DNA of 64,000 nt, from assembly GCF_000974365.1 (NCBI RefSeq), contig NZ_BAZW01000008.1, forward strand, positions 1 through 64,000, given 5' to 3'. Source of the stretch: Geofilum rubicundum JCM 15548. Its GTDB lineage: Bacteria; Bacteroidota; Bacteroidia; Bacteroidales; Marinilabiliaceae. The notes beneath the pieces are model-generated. The model was not told the origin of the DNA, ran no database searches, and was given only the letters and a program-made list of their open reading frames with translations. How positions within the stretch are numbered: the first letter of the stretch is position 1; each line of letters starts with the position of its first letter. Below are positions 25,222-33,988 of this stretch, piece after piece. A program made the translations under genes and the position numbers.

Positions 25222-27278
25222 TTAGTTTTCAAACACCGCATCTTCCATTCCTGTGTTGATTTCGATGCTGTCGATGGTCACCTCAAAGTTTTGTGGTCCC
25301 ACCGACTGGCTAATGGCTTGTGGAAACATAAAGCCTTCTACTTCCTTATAGTCTTTTATGTTGGTGACCATATTGCCCTGGGGGGTTGAACTGACTTCCC
25401 GGTACTTCAGGCCATCGGCCACTGCATAGTAGGCCGTCGATTCATTGCCGGAGGGACGGGTAACAATGATTTTGTAGCATTCGCGGTTGTCGATGGTTTC
25501 AACGCCCTGCAATTCGATGGAATAACCTTCCTTTAGGAAATTGGTTTCGGCAATGATGGCCGAACCTTCTTTCATCTGTTCCAGCATTTCACCTTCCAGT
25601 TCCTGCTCACCCATGGGGGAAGTTACTTTTCCTTTTGCACCATCGAAGACTTGCTTGGAAACCACGTTGTTGCCCATCATGGTCTCTACCAACAGCTTGT
25701 TGGGGGCTTTCTGACGGGTGACCATTTTGAGTTCCATGCCCTGAATGGCTGCTGTCGCTGTGGTGGTGACATCCTGAATGGTCTCAATGGCTTCGGGTCC
25801 GCCAATGGCGTTGAGGTAGCGCTCGATGACTTCTTCTGCTGTGATGTCAGAAACGGCCACGGCACCGCTCACTTCATGCCCGTAATAATCGTAACGGGTC
25901 ACTTCGCTGGCAGGCGAGAAGCCGCGCATGACTTCCTCTATTTTATCCGCCTCGCCTACGGCCAGGATGATGGCTTGTTCCGGATTCAGATATTCTTTGG
26001 CCATGGCCATGACATCTTCAGCTGTTACTGCCGCTACTTTCTCCAGATAGGTCCGGTAATAGTCGGCCGGTAAATCATAGCGCTCAATGTTCAGCGCAAA
26101 GTTGGCAATGGTCTGCGGATCCTCCAGTGAGCGGGAAAAGCTTCCGGTCATCATGTTTTTAATGAGTTCCAAATCCTCGGCAGGTACCAACTCCGTTTGC
26201 ATACGTTCCATTTCGTACAAAATCTCGTTCAGGCACTGTCGGTCACTGAAGTCCGGACCTGCGCCGAAGCCGAGAAGTAACCAATGCGCTTGTCGGTACT
26301 CAGGCGCGAATAGGCGCCATAGGTATAGCCTTTGTCTTCTCTGAGGTTTTGAAACAAACGGGTGTTGAAAGAGCCACCTCCCAGAATTTGGTTCATAACA
26401 GATGCCTTGATGGCATTGGGATGTCCCGGTGTTAAAGGAAGGGTGTGCGTCACCATGATGGTGGATTGGTTGGCGCCGTCGCGGTTGGCGATGGCGACTT
26501 TGGGTGCTTCGTAGGTGGGCCATTGGCTGTATGTGTGCCCGGGCACTTCTGCTTTTTCCCAATCGCCAAAATATTTTTTGGCTTGTTTTTTGGCCTCCTT
26601 CACACTGATGTCCCCCACAATGACCAGGTAGGCCGCATTGGGTCTGAAATAGGTCTGGTGATAGGTTTTTAAATGACCGGTGGTGATATTGGCCAGATTT
26701 TCTTCCGAAACCACTTCTCCATAAGGATCGTCCTTTCCATACCGCAAAACCGAAGCAATGTTGTTGGCAATGGCCGAGGGTTCATTTTTTTCCGCCTGAA
26801 TGCCGGTTTCCATCTGCTTGAGGCTTTTCTCCAGCTCTTCTTGGGGGAAGGTTGGGTTCATCAGTACGTCGGACATCAATTCCAATAAAGTGGCGTTGTG
26901 CTTTTTCAGCGACCGGCCATAAATGCCCTTGGAATGGGTGTTGAGTGTGGCGCCTATGAAATCGATGGATTCATCGATTTCCGCCTTGTTCCGGTTAGTG
27001 GTTCCGGAGCGCATTAAATCACCGGCCAGAGAGACGTAACCGGCAGCTTCGCCTTCGAAAACAGGGTCGATGTCCAGTGTAAGATTATAGGCCACCATGG
27101 GAAGCTTGTGGTCTTCCACCACAAATACCCGGAGCCCGTTTTTAAGGGTGAATTTCTCGTATTCACCGATGTTGATTTGGGGGGCCGGACCGGCCTCAGG
27201 AGGGGTGCTTCTGTCCAGTTGAGCCATTAGGCCTGAGGCAAACAGGCTTAGCAATAGGATTGAAAATATGGATCTCAT
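25222..27278 (-). CDS. Non-catalytic M16 peptidase-like protein fused to a LolA-like C-terminal domain; frameshift near 26238
   Basis: After a signal peptide (IFSILLLSLFASGLMAQ) come two M16 domains. At the place of the zinc motif HxxEH this protein has LAGDLMRSGTT, so it should be the inactive partner of an M16B pair. The N-terminal frame ends SVTDSA and stops at 26229; the sequence resumes one frame over with NEILYEMERMQTELVP, giving 685 residues if one base is restored. From about 470 on the protein resembles outer-membrane lipoprotein-sorting (LolA-like) domains: AEEVIERYLNAIGGPEAI and ECYKIIVTRPSGNESTAYY. This M16-LolA-like fusion is a known Bacteroidota arrangement. It follows the catalytic M16 gene by 96 bases in the same operon. 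Substrates are not known. Confidence 0.83.
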
Positions 27279-27374
27279 TTTATTGTTTTTTTAAGAGATT
27301 AGCGCCTTTCTTTCTGTTGGTCAGATAAGAGTGGTTCTAATCGGTCTCTTTTAGGTTATAAATTCAGGTATGTC

Positions 27375-28701
27375 TTAATTCTGCTTGGGTAAATAGTAAA
27401 GCACCACCCTGTTGTCGTCCGTAAAGTACTCTTGAGCTACGCGCTGAATGTCTTCGCGGGTTACGGCCATGTAATGGTCGAGCTCCTTGTTGATGAGCGA
27501 AGCATCGCCAAAGTAGGTGTAAGCCGTGGCCAAATTGTGCGCTCTTTCAGCAATTTTATAGTTGCCACCAATGATTTGGTTCTCATATTGGTTTTTAAGT
27601 TTTTGAAATTCCTTTTCAGGAATCAGCTCATTTCTGACCTTCTCAATTTCTGTGTCCATGGCCGCTTCCAGTTCCTGAGGGTCAATTCCCATGTTAGAGA
27701 AGGCAAAAGTGAGATTGATGGCTGGTTCGTTGAAGGGGATGGGAAAGGAACCCACTTGCAGCGCCAATTGTTTGTTATCAACCAATTCGCGGTAGAGACG
27801 TGAGCTTTGTCCGCCCGACAAAAGCGTGCCAGCATGTCAATGGCAAAATAGTCACGGGTATTCATAGCAGGGGTGCGGTAGGCCTGTAATACCAACGGGA
27901 CCTGAATGTTGTCAAATATGGTATCTCTCACTTCGGTGCCCAGAGGTGGCTCCACAATGTTGGGACGGTAAATGTCCGGACTTCCGGTTGGTATATCGGC
28001 ATAATACTTTTCGACCAATGATTGGGCCTGCTCTTTATGGATGTCGCCGGCCACTACCAATACGGCATTGTTGGGCACATAAAAGGTCTTGTAAAAAGTC
28101 TCAAACTCCTCATCCTTGGCCGCCATGATGTGCTCCGGATCACCAATGGTGGTCCAGCGGTAGGGATGTTGCTGAAGGCTCTTTTCATGGTTTCAATAAG
28201 GATGGTACCATAAGGCCGGTTGTCATAGCTCTGTTTTTTCTCCTCAATCACCACCTGCTTTTGGGTGGCTATGCCAGTTGAATCAACGGAGGCATGAAGC
28301 ATGCGCTCCGACTCCAGCCACAAGCCCAGTTCGAGCTGGTTGGATGGCAGGGTTTGGTAATAATAGGTGCGGTCTGCCGATGTATTGGCATTGAGGGTGC
28401 CGCCGGCACGCTCTACAAATTTGGCATATTCGCCACGGGGTATGTTCTTGGTGCCTTCGAACATCAGGTGTTCAAAGAAGTGGGCAAAACCGGTGCGGTT
28501 GGGCTGCTCATGCTTGGAACCCACATTGTACATGACCGCCACAGTTACGATGGGCGTAGAGTTGTCTTCATGCAGAATAACATGTAAGCCGTTATCAAGT
28601 GTAAACTCTGAAAAGTTAATTTCGCCTGAACCGGCAGATAATGGCACGGTTGTCACCAAGCCAATCAGTGATGCAATCAGGATCTTTTTCAAATGCGTCA
28701 T
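27375..28701 (-). CDS. Catalytic M16 zinc peptidase; two frameshifts near 28160 and 27822
   Basis: Periplasmic member of the pitrilysin/insulinase family. A signal peptide is followed by LDNGLHVILHEDNSTPIV and the inverted zinc motif H74-F-F-E77-H78, with further glutamates in VVIEEKKQSYDNRPYG. The protein is read in three frames: the first goes off near 28160 after MKRAFSN, the second carries MAAKDEEFETFYKTFYVP to LQAYRTPAMNTRDYFAIDML, and the third resumes with SGGQSSRLYRELVDN. Restoring one base at each point gives 442 residues, the normal M16B length, with every family block in place. It heads an operon with the non-catalytic partner, with which it should form a heterodimer. The breaks look like missing bases in the sequence, not decay. 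Confidence 0.85.
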
Positions 28702-28990
28702 AATTTTTTAGATTAATAATAGAATAGGGTTATTGATACTCATCGGGTGAATTTGTAATGAAAACAGAATAAACAGCGACAATTTATCAAAATTTGAACC
28801 AAAAGTCAAAATGGTTTGATGCTTATGTGGTTGTCCACTCTTTTTTTTTAATCCGGCAGGGATGAAAGTGTCCGTTATGGGACAGGGGTGTGTCCATTAT
28901 CGAACAGATTCATGCTGGTATTTCTTTTGCAGCGAATAACAGGGTCCCATCTCTGAATTATTTTTACTTTTGTGTCATAGACCAAATAAT

Positions 28991-29464
28991 ATGAAGTGCT
29001 TTAAAATATTTCTTTATATAGTCGTGGCCCTACTGTGGTTGTTGCCGGCATCGTGTACCCAGGACCAGATTTGCCTGTCCAATCAGCATGCGGTGCAAAC
29101 CGGGTTTTACAGTGGCCGCTCAAGTGTGGACAAGGATACCATGCTTCAGAACAGTTCTGTTTTTGGCGTTCATCCCCAAAGAGACTCCATTTATGCCACA
29201 GAAACCTTTCAAACCATGTTTTTGCCCCTGTCCTTTGATCAAGATACCACCATTTTTGTGATTGATAACAATAGTTTAAGGGATACGCTTTGGTTCAGTC
29301 ATTCCAAAGAGATGGCCTATATTTCGAGGGAATGCGGATTTACTTTTAATTTCACCATTGACAGTGTTTGGTTTACGCGGGTTTTTGTAGATTCGGTGGC
29401 CATTGACGTTAAAGAGGTTAACTATAGCGAAAACTTTGAAAATGTTAAGATATATATTTATTAG
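28991..29464 (+). CDS. DUF6452 family lipoprotein
   Basis: A 157-residue protein with a lipoprotein signal (YIVVALLWLLPASC) followed by a short Cys-containing segment, QDQICLSNQHAVQTGFYS, and beta-rich sequence. I recognise the pattern as DUF6452, a Bacteroidota family of unknown function that often precedes a DUF6048 gene, as here. The start is the ATG at 28991. A TACTTTTG element at 28965-28972 fits the -7 consensus. The 3' end overlaps the next gene by 23 bases, which suggests translational coupling and joint function in the envelope. Confidence 0.7.
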   Translation: MKCFKIFLYIVVALLWLLPASCTQDQICLSNQHAVQTGFYSGRSSVDKDTMLQNSSVFGVHPQRDSIYATETFQTMFLPLSFDQDTTIFVIDNNSLRDTLWFSHSKEMAYISRECGFTFNFTIDSVWFTRVFVDSVAIDVKEVNYSENFENVKIYIY

Positions 29465-30101
29465 TGTCCTGTTTTTTTTGAGTCTTTCTGTCCGGTCCCA
29501 AGTGGTGCAGGAGGTAGTTGAAGTTCCCCGCGGGTTTACACTGGGGGTGAATTTGGCCGGTCCCATAAATAAGTTGTTCGACACCGACCGCACAGGCATC
29601 TCCTTTTTAACGCGCATCAATTTAAAGGAAGATTTGTTTTTCATTGGCGAAGCCGGCTTTGAAAATGTCAATTTTGAAAAGACGGCTTATCATTACGATT
29701 CCAATGGTACTTTTATACGTGTAGGGGCGGAGATGGATGTGCTGCCCAAAAAAGAGGAGGGGAGTAAGGACAATCTGCTGGTGGGTTTGCAGTATGGATT
29801 TGCCTTGCAGGAGCAGGGATCATCCTATTTTTTGGTGGAGAATGGCTATTGGGAGGACTACACCGGCAGAATGGGTTCCAATACCATTAATACCCACTGG
29901 ATTGAATTGTCGGGCGGTCCCCGCGCCGAACTGTTTAAGAACTTCTACATGAGCTGGAACTTGCATATCCGGGTGTCGGTGGCCAGTAATAACGCCAGTT
30001 TGATGGAACCCTACATTGTTCCGGGCTTTGGGAATGGAGACAGCCGCTTGAATGCCGGGTTTTCTTACGTTCTGGAATACATGATTCCCTGGACCCGATA
30101 G
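29442..30101 (+). CDS. DUF6048 family outer-membrane protein
   Basis: A 219-residue predicted barrel. The signal peptide is MLRYIFISVLFFLSLSVRSQ, then FTLGVNLAGPINKLFD, and alternating strands follow (DLFFIGEAGFENVNFEK, LLVGLQYGFALQEQG, IELSGGPRAELFKNFYMSW) up to a final aromatic residue pattern. I place the start at 29442, inside the end of the DUF6452 gene, because the signal peptide begins there. The DUF6452/DUF6048 pair is characteristic of Bacteroidota; its role is unknown. The gene ends 13 bases before the convergent aguB gene, with no terminator in the gap. Confidence 0.7.
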   Translation: MLRYIFISVLFFLSLSVRSQVVQEVVEVPRGFTLGVNLAGPINKLFDTDRTGISFLTRINLKEDLFFIGEAGFENVNFEKTAYHYDSNGTFIRVGAEMDVLPKKEEGSKDNLLVGLQYGFALQEQGSSYFLVENGYWEDYTGRMGSNTINTHWIELSGGPRAELFKNFYMSWNLHIRVSVASNNASLMEPYIVPGFGNGDSRLNAGFSYVLEYMIPWTR

Positions 30102-30114
30102 TTTCAAAGACGTC

Positions 30115-30999
30115 TTAATCGATGTAGCGCCGGACGATGTTGTCATAGGCATCGATGCGCCGGTCGCGCAAAAAGGGCCAGATGCGCCGGACGGACTCGG
30201 ACCTTTGGAGGTCGATATCTACCAATAAAAGAGCCTCATCACTGTTACCGGCCTGCTCAAGAAATTCCCCCTGAGGCCCTGCCACAAAGCTGTTGCCCCA
30301 AAATTGGATGCCATTGGTGATGCCGGAGGGGTCGGGTTCATGTCCCACACGATTCACAGATACTACTGGCAGTCCGTTGGCCACAGCATGGGCGCGTTGA
30401 CTGATGACCCAGGCGTCTTTTTGCCGTGCTTTTTCTTCGTCACTGTCGGTACTCTCCCAGCCAATAGCTGTGGGGTAAATGAGCAGGTCGGCACCGCGGA
30501 GTGCCATAAGGCGTGCTGCTTCGGGGTACCATTGGTCCCAGCACACGAGCACGCCCAGTTTTCCAAGCGATGTGCTTATGGGCTCAAAGCCCGTATCGCC
30601 GGGCGTGAAATAGAATTTCTCGTAATAGGCCGGGTCATCCGGGATGTGCATTTTGCGGTATTGTCCGGCCATGGCGCCATCCTTTTCAAAGACGACAGCT
30701 GTATTGTGGTAGAGGCCGGGTGCCCGCTTTTCAAAGAGGGAAGTTACGATGACCACACGCAGCGCTTTGGCCAGCGCTCCAAAACGGTCGGTTGAGGGAC
30801 CGGGAATGGTCTCGGCCAGATCGAACAGGTTGGTGTCTTCGGTCTGACAAAAATAAACGCTGTTGTGCAATTCCTGGAGGACGATCAGTTGGGCGCCCTG
30901 TTGGGCCGCCTGACGGATATTGTTCTCCAGTTTCTGGATATTGGCGCTGATGTCAGCGCCATTGCTTTGCTGTATGAGTGCTGTGCGAATGTTTTTCAT
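30115..30999 (-). CDS. aguB: N-carbamoylputrescine amidase
   Basis: Nitrilase-superfamily enzyme that hydrolyses N-carbamoylputrescine to putrescine, carbon dioxide and ammonia in the cytoplasm. The catalytic triad is visible: E43 in LQELH, K116 in YRKMHIPDD and C153 in VLVCWDQWYPE. Specific blocks such as HNSVYFCQTED, YYEKFYFTPGDTGF and NGIQFWGNSF match the plant-type and bacterial AguB group better than other nitrilases. At 294 residues it is full length. It lies 87 bases downstream of the agmatine deiminase gene on the same strand, so the two steps from agmatine to putrescine are adjacent. Confidence 0.93.
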   Translation of the reverse strand: MKNIRTALIQQSNGADISANIQKLENNIRQAAQQGAQLIVLQELHNSVYFCQTEDTNLFDLAETIPGPSTDRFGALAKALRVVIVTSLFEKRAPGLYHNTAVVFEKDGAMAGQYRKMHIPDDPAYYEKFYFTPGDTGFEPISTSLGKLGVLVCWDQWYPEAARLMALRGADLLIYPTAIGWESTDSDEEKARQKDAWVISQRAHAVANGLPVVSVNRVGHEPDPSGITNGIQFWGNSFVAGPQGEFLEQAGNSDEALLLVDIDLQRSESVRRIWPFLRDRRIDAYDNIVRRYID

Positions 31000-31086
31000 G
31001 GTTGAAATGCCTTTTTACTGCCATCACAAATATAGCCAATCAGCAGTAGGTTAAGTGGTCATATGGTAAAAATAAGTTATTGTTAC

Positions 31087-32109
31087 TTAGTTGGTCACCC
31101 CTTTGGGCAGTTGCATGGTCACACAATGCAGCGAGCCGTGCTGTTTGATGAGGGGCCGACAGTTGATGCCAATTATCTCGTGTTGGGGAAAGGCCTTTTT
31201 CATTTGGGTTAAGGCCAGCCCGTCTTTGGGGCTTTCATAGGTAGGGACCAATACGGCACCGTTGATGATCAGGAAATTGGCGTAGGTGGCCGGCAGGCGT
31301 TCCCAGTCGAAGATCACTTCATCGGCCATGGGTAAAGGTACCAGGGTGTAGGGAAGTCCGTCTGCAGTGACAAATTGTTTGAGTTCGGCTTCCATGGCCT
31401 GGAGCGCCTCATAGTGCTCATCCCCCGGGTCGGTACACTGTACATAGGCAATGGTTTCTTTACTGCAGAAGCGGGCCAGTGTGTCGATGTGACTGTCGGT
31501 ATCATCTCCGGTCAGGAAGCCCTTGGTCAGCCACAGTACCCGTTCAATACCCAGCGTTTCCTTTAGGTAGGTCTCAATTTGCGCCTGTCCCCACTGTTCG
31601 TTGCGGTTGGTCGATAGCAGACATTCAGCAGTAGTGAGCAGGGTACCTGCACCATCGCTCTCAAGGGCGCCCCCTTCAAGCGTGAAATTGAGGTGGTTTT
31701 GGTATTGTATGTCCGGCGCCAGCAGGCCTGCCCCAAGCAGCAGGCGGGTGACCATGTTGTCTTTATGGGCGGGGAACTTGAGGCCCCATCCGTTGAATTG
31801 AAAGTCGAGTACCGACCAGTGGCCATTTTCTTTAATGCTGATGGGGCCAAAATCACGTGCCCAGGTATCGTTGGTTGCTATAACGGGTAACTTAACCCGG
31901 GCAGGGAATCTGGGCCTTAATTCTTCAGCAGTGACTTCGTCCGGTACCAAAAGAATCACTTCCTCAAAACGGGCAATGGTCGTGACAATCTCCTGAAAAC
32001 AGGCCTGCACTTCGTGAAGCATGTGCGCCCAATCTGTCTCGGGGTGTGGCCAGGCCAGCAAAACCGAACTTTGTGGTGCCCACTCAGCGGGAAAAACTCT
32101 TTGTGACAT
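31087..32109 (-). CDS. aguA: Agmatine deiminase
   Basis: Member of the peptidyl-arginine deiminase family that converts agmatine to N-carbamoylputrescine and ammonia. Family blocks: MLAWP-like SVLLAWPHPETDW at the front, NDTWARDFGPI, LNFTLEGGALESDGAGTLLT, FLTGDDTDSHIDTLARF and the catalytic Cys C329 in GSLHCVTMQLP. The length of 340 residues is normal. It works with the adjacent aguB product to make putrescine. The next gene upstream (DUF4268) ends only five bases before this start, so the three probably share one transcript. Confidence 0.93.
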   Translation of the reverse strand: MSQRVFPAEWAPQSSVLLAWPHPETDWAHMLHEVQACFQEIVTTIARFEEVILLVPDEVTAEELRPRFPARVKLPVIATNDTWARDFGPISIKENGHWSVLDFQFNGWGLKFPAHKDNMVTRLLLGAGLLAPDIQYQNHLNFTLEGGALESDGAGTLLTTAECLLSTNRNEQWGQAQIETYLKETLGIERVLWLTKGFLTGDDTDSHIDTLARFCSKETIAYVQCTDPGDEHYEALQAMEAELKQFVTADGLPYTLVPLPMADEVIFDWERLPATYANFLIINGAVLVPTYESPKDGLALTQMKKAFPQHEIIGINCRPLIKQHGSLHCVTMQLPKGVTN

Positions 32110-32114
32110 GGGGT

Positions 32115-32579
32115 TTATTCGTTAATGTTGGCTTGCATATAATCTTTCACTTCCAAAAAGGCCGCTTCCATTTTTATCATTCGATCGATCAGAAAAAACA
32201 GCATGTCGGGCCAAAGGCTTTCATTGAGAATGTCCCCGGGGGTTTCTACATAAACGCGACAAACGCTTTCCCCGGTGGGTTTTTCGTAGGCAAAATCCCA
32301 GATAAGGGGCTCACCAAAGGCGGCCTCGAAGACCGATTTGGCGGCTTCGAGCTTTTCGAAAAGCATCAATCGGCGATCCTCATTGTTGCTGTTAATTTCG
32401 AGGGCCACGCGCGCTTTTTCGCGGTCCACATCAAAACGCAAATCCAGTCCCTTAATGCCGGTGTTTTCAAAAATCCAGAATCTTTTGCGTCCCTTCTGAC
32501 CCGGCAAGCGCCGGGTTTTGCTGGTCAGGCGCTGCCAAAATTCCAATCTGGCCTGTTTCGATTCTTCTTTGTTTAGCAT
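32115..32579 (-). CDS. DUF4268 domain protein
   Basis: A 154-residue soluble protein beginning MLNKEESKQARLEFWQRL. The blocks KRFWIFENTGIKGLDLRFDVD, RRLMLFEKLEAAKSVFEAAF and the C-terminal helix FFLIDRMIKMEAAFLEVK match DUF4268, a small helical/beta family found alone or at the end of restriction-related proteins. No catalytic residues are known to me. It heads a probable operon with aguA and aguB, five bases apart, but nothing in its sequence links it to polyamines. Confidence 0.75.
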   Translation of the reverse strand: MLNKEESKQARLEFWQRLTSKTRRLPGQKGRKRFWIFENTGIKGLDLRFDVDREKARVALEINSNNEDRRLMLFEKLEAAKSVFEAAFGEPLIWDFAYEKPTGESVCRVYVETPGDILNESLWPDMLFFLIDRMIKMEAAFLEVKDYMQANINE

Positions 32580-32636
32580 ATGAATAGATTATTTTACGGC
32601 CAAAACTGTAGGCATGACGGACACTTTTTTCGTCGG

Positions 32637-33854
32637 TTAGAAATGATATCTCACAGATAACAACAAACGATGGTTGGTATAGTTTTCAACATCAGACGGT
32701 GCCCCAAAATTGTCAAAGGATTGTCCCCATCCGGCCTGTGTCCACATGTACTCAGCTCCTATCCAGGTATGCGTGCCCAGGTGGTATTTTAAGCGGGGGG
32801 CAATGGCAATTACGTCTGTCACATCGGGGTTCATGGATAGTTCCGGAATAACCGTCACTTCTTCAGAGGCGCCCATGGCCGTCATATATCCGGCAAAAAT
32901 TCCCGGATCCCAGGTTTTATTCGTGCTGTTGAGATCTATCCAAAGGGTGGCCGATGCCAAAGGTTGGTATTCCGGATGGGTATCGGATGTGTTAACCACG
33001 CGGCCAACGCCACCGGGAATTACCAGTTCTGAATTATTTTGTCCGTATAAGGCGCCCATGCGGTAGGTCAAGCCGGGGAGTTGGTAACGGAAGCTGGCCT
33101 GGTAGTGAAAGCTGGCGACTTCGGGGTGGACTTTCTGGGGGTCGTGTGCTTCGGGAATGGCGAGGCGTTTGTAGCCGGCCGACAGGGAGGCCCAGGCGGG
33201 ACCCGTTCCACCTATTTTTGCTTGCAGAACGACTTCGGGAAGGCCGGCATCTTCACTGCCGGTAGGGAAGCCTGCTGTCCGGAAGTTGTTCTGTTCCAGA
33301 AAGGTGGCCGAGAGTTCGAGGTTGTTCTGCACATGCCAGTTAAAACGGAGTTGGGGATTTCGACTCAGGGGGTGCATGGGCACCCCGACACAGGTGTTGA
33401 CGGTCTGGGGAAAATTTTCAGGAATAAAAAAGGGATGCCAGGTTTGTCCCGCCACGAAGCTGAAGTCTTTGTACCCCAATTTTATGTAGGCGTGCCGCAT
33501 TCTGAAATCGGAATCGGCCACGCGGTCGTCGCCTAAAAAATCGGCCTCCAGCAAACCAAAAACGGATACGCCCTGAATGGTGGGGCCTTTAATATGCAGG
33601 CCAAAACGGGAGTGGGCGGCATCCATGTCATACCTGCCCCGGTCGTTGAGGTCTTTTCCGGTTAGGGCATCTGTCCGTTCCGGCAATGGATATAGATAAA
33701 TGTGTTCGTTTCGTGCCTGGCGACTGGCCCGGGTGTTGTAAGAGGCATCAACGGCAATGAAGCCGTGCAGGGAGATCTCAAAGGGCTTTTCGTCCTGACC
33801 GTAGGCAGAAAGGCTCAAAATCAAGCTGATGAATAATAAAAAAGAACGTCGCAT
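32637..33854 (-). CDS. Outer-membrane porin-like protein (405 aa)
   Basis: A signal peptide (MRRSFLLFISLILSLSAYG) is followed by FEISLHGFIAVDASYNTR, RYDMDAAHSRFGLHIKGP, a DcaP/porin-like opening, then sixteen or so short amphipathic strands such as FSFVAGQTWHPFFIPENFP and RMRHAYIKLGYKDF, ending in LLLSVRYHF with a C-terminal phenylalanine. This is the layout of a trimeric-type porin for small solutes. The substrate cannot be told. It lies 57 bases upstream of the DUF4268 gene on the same strand, and divergently from ccsBA. Confidence 0.8.
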   Translation of the reverse strand: MRRSFLLFISLILSLSAYGQDEKPFEISLHGFIAVDASYNTRASRQARNEHIYLYPLPERTDALTGKDLNDRGRYDMDAAHSRFGLHIKGPTIQGVSVFGLLEADFLGDDRVADSDFRMRHAYIKLGYKDFSFVAGQTWHPFFIPENFPQTVNTCVGVPMHPLSRNPQLRFNWHVQNNLELSATFLEQNNFRTAGFPTGSEDAGLPEVVLQAKIGGTGPAWASLSAGYKRLAIPEAHDPQKVHPEVASFHYQASFRYQLPGLTYRMGALYGQNNSELVIPGGVGRVVNTSDTHPEYQPLASATLWIDLNSTNKTWDPGIFAGYMTAMGASEEVTVIPELSMNPDVTDVIAIAPRLKYHLGTHTWIGAEYMWTQAGWGQSFDNFGAPSDVENYTNHRLLLSVRYHF

Positions 33855-33988
33855 GAGGTTTTTGTGGTTTAGTTTTAGTTGGATATTGCCTGCAAAAAAA
33901 CAAAATATTTGTCAATGCGTCAAATTTAGGCTTTTCGCCAATAAGTTATATATTTACATTCTTTCGTTGATATCAATATTTTTCGCAT

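Noticed and set aside
25222-26562. Full 446-residue frame as its own gene
   Set aside because: Its first 100 residues are arginine/histidine/proline-rich shadow of the M16 gene; only the part from about 26238 onward is real and belongs to that gene.
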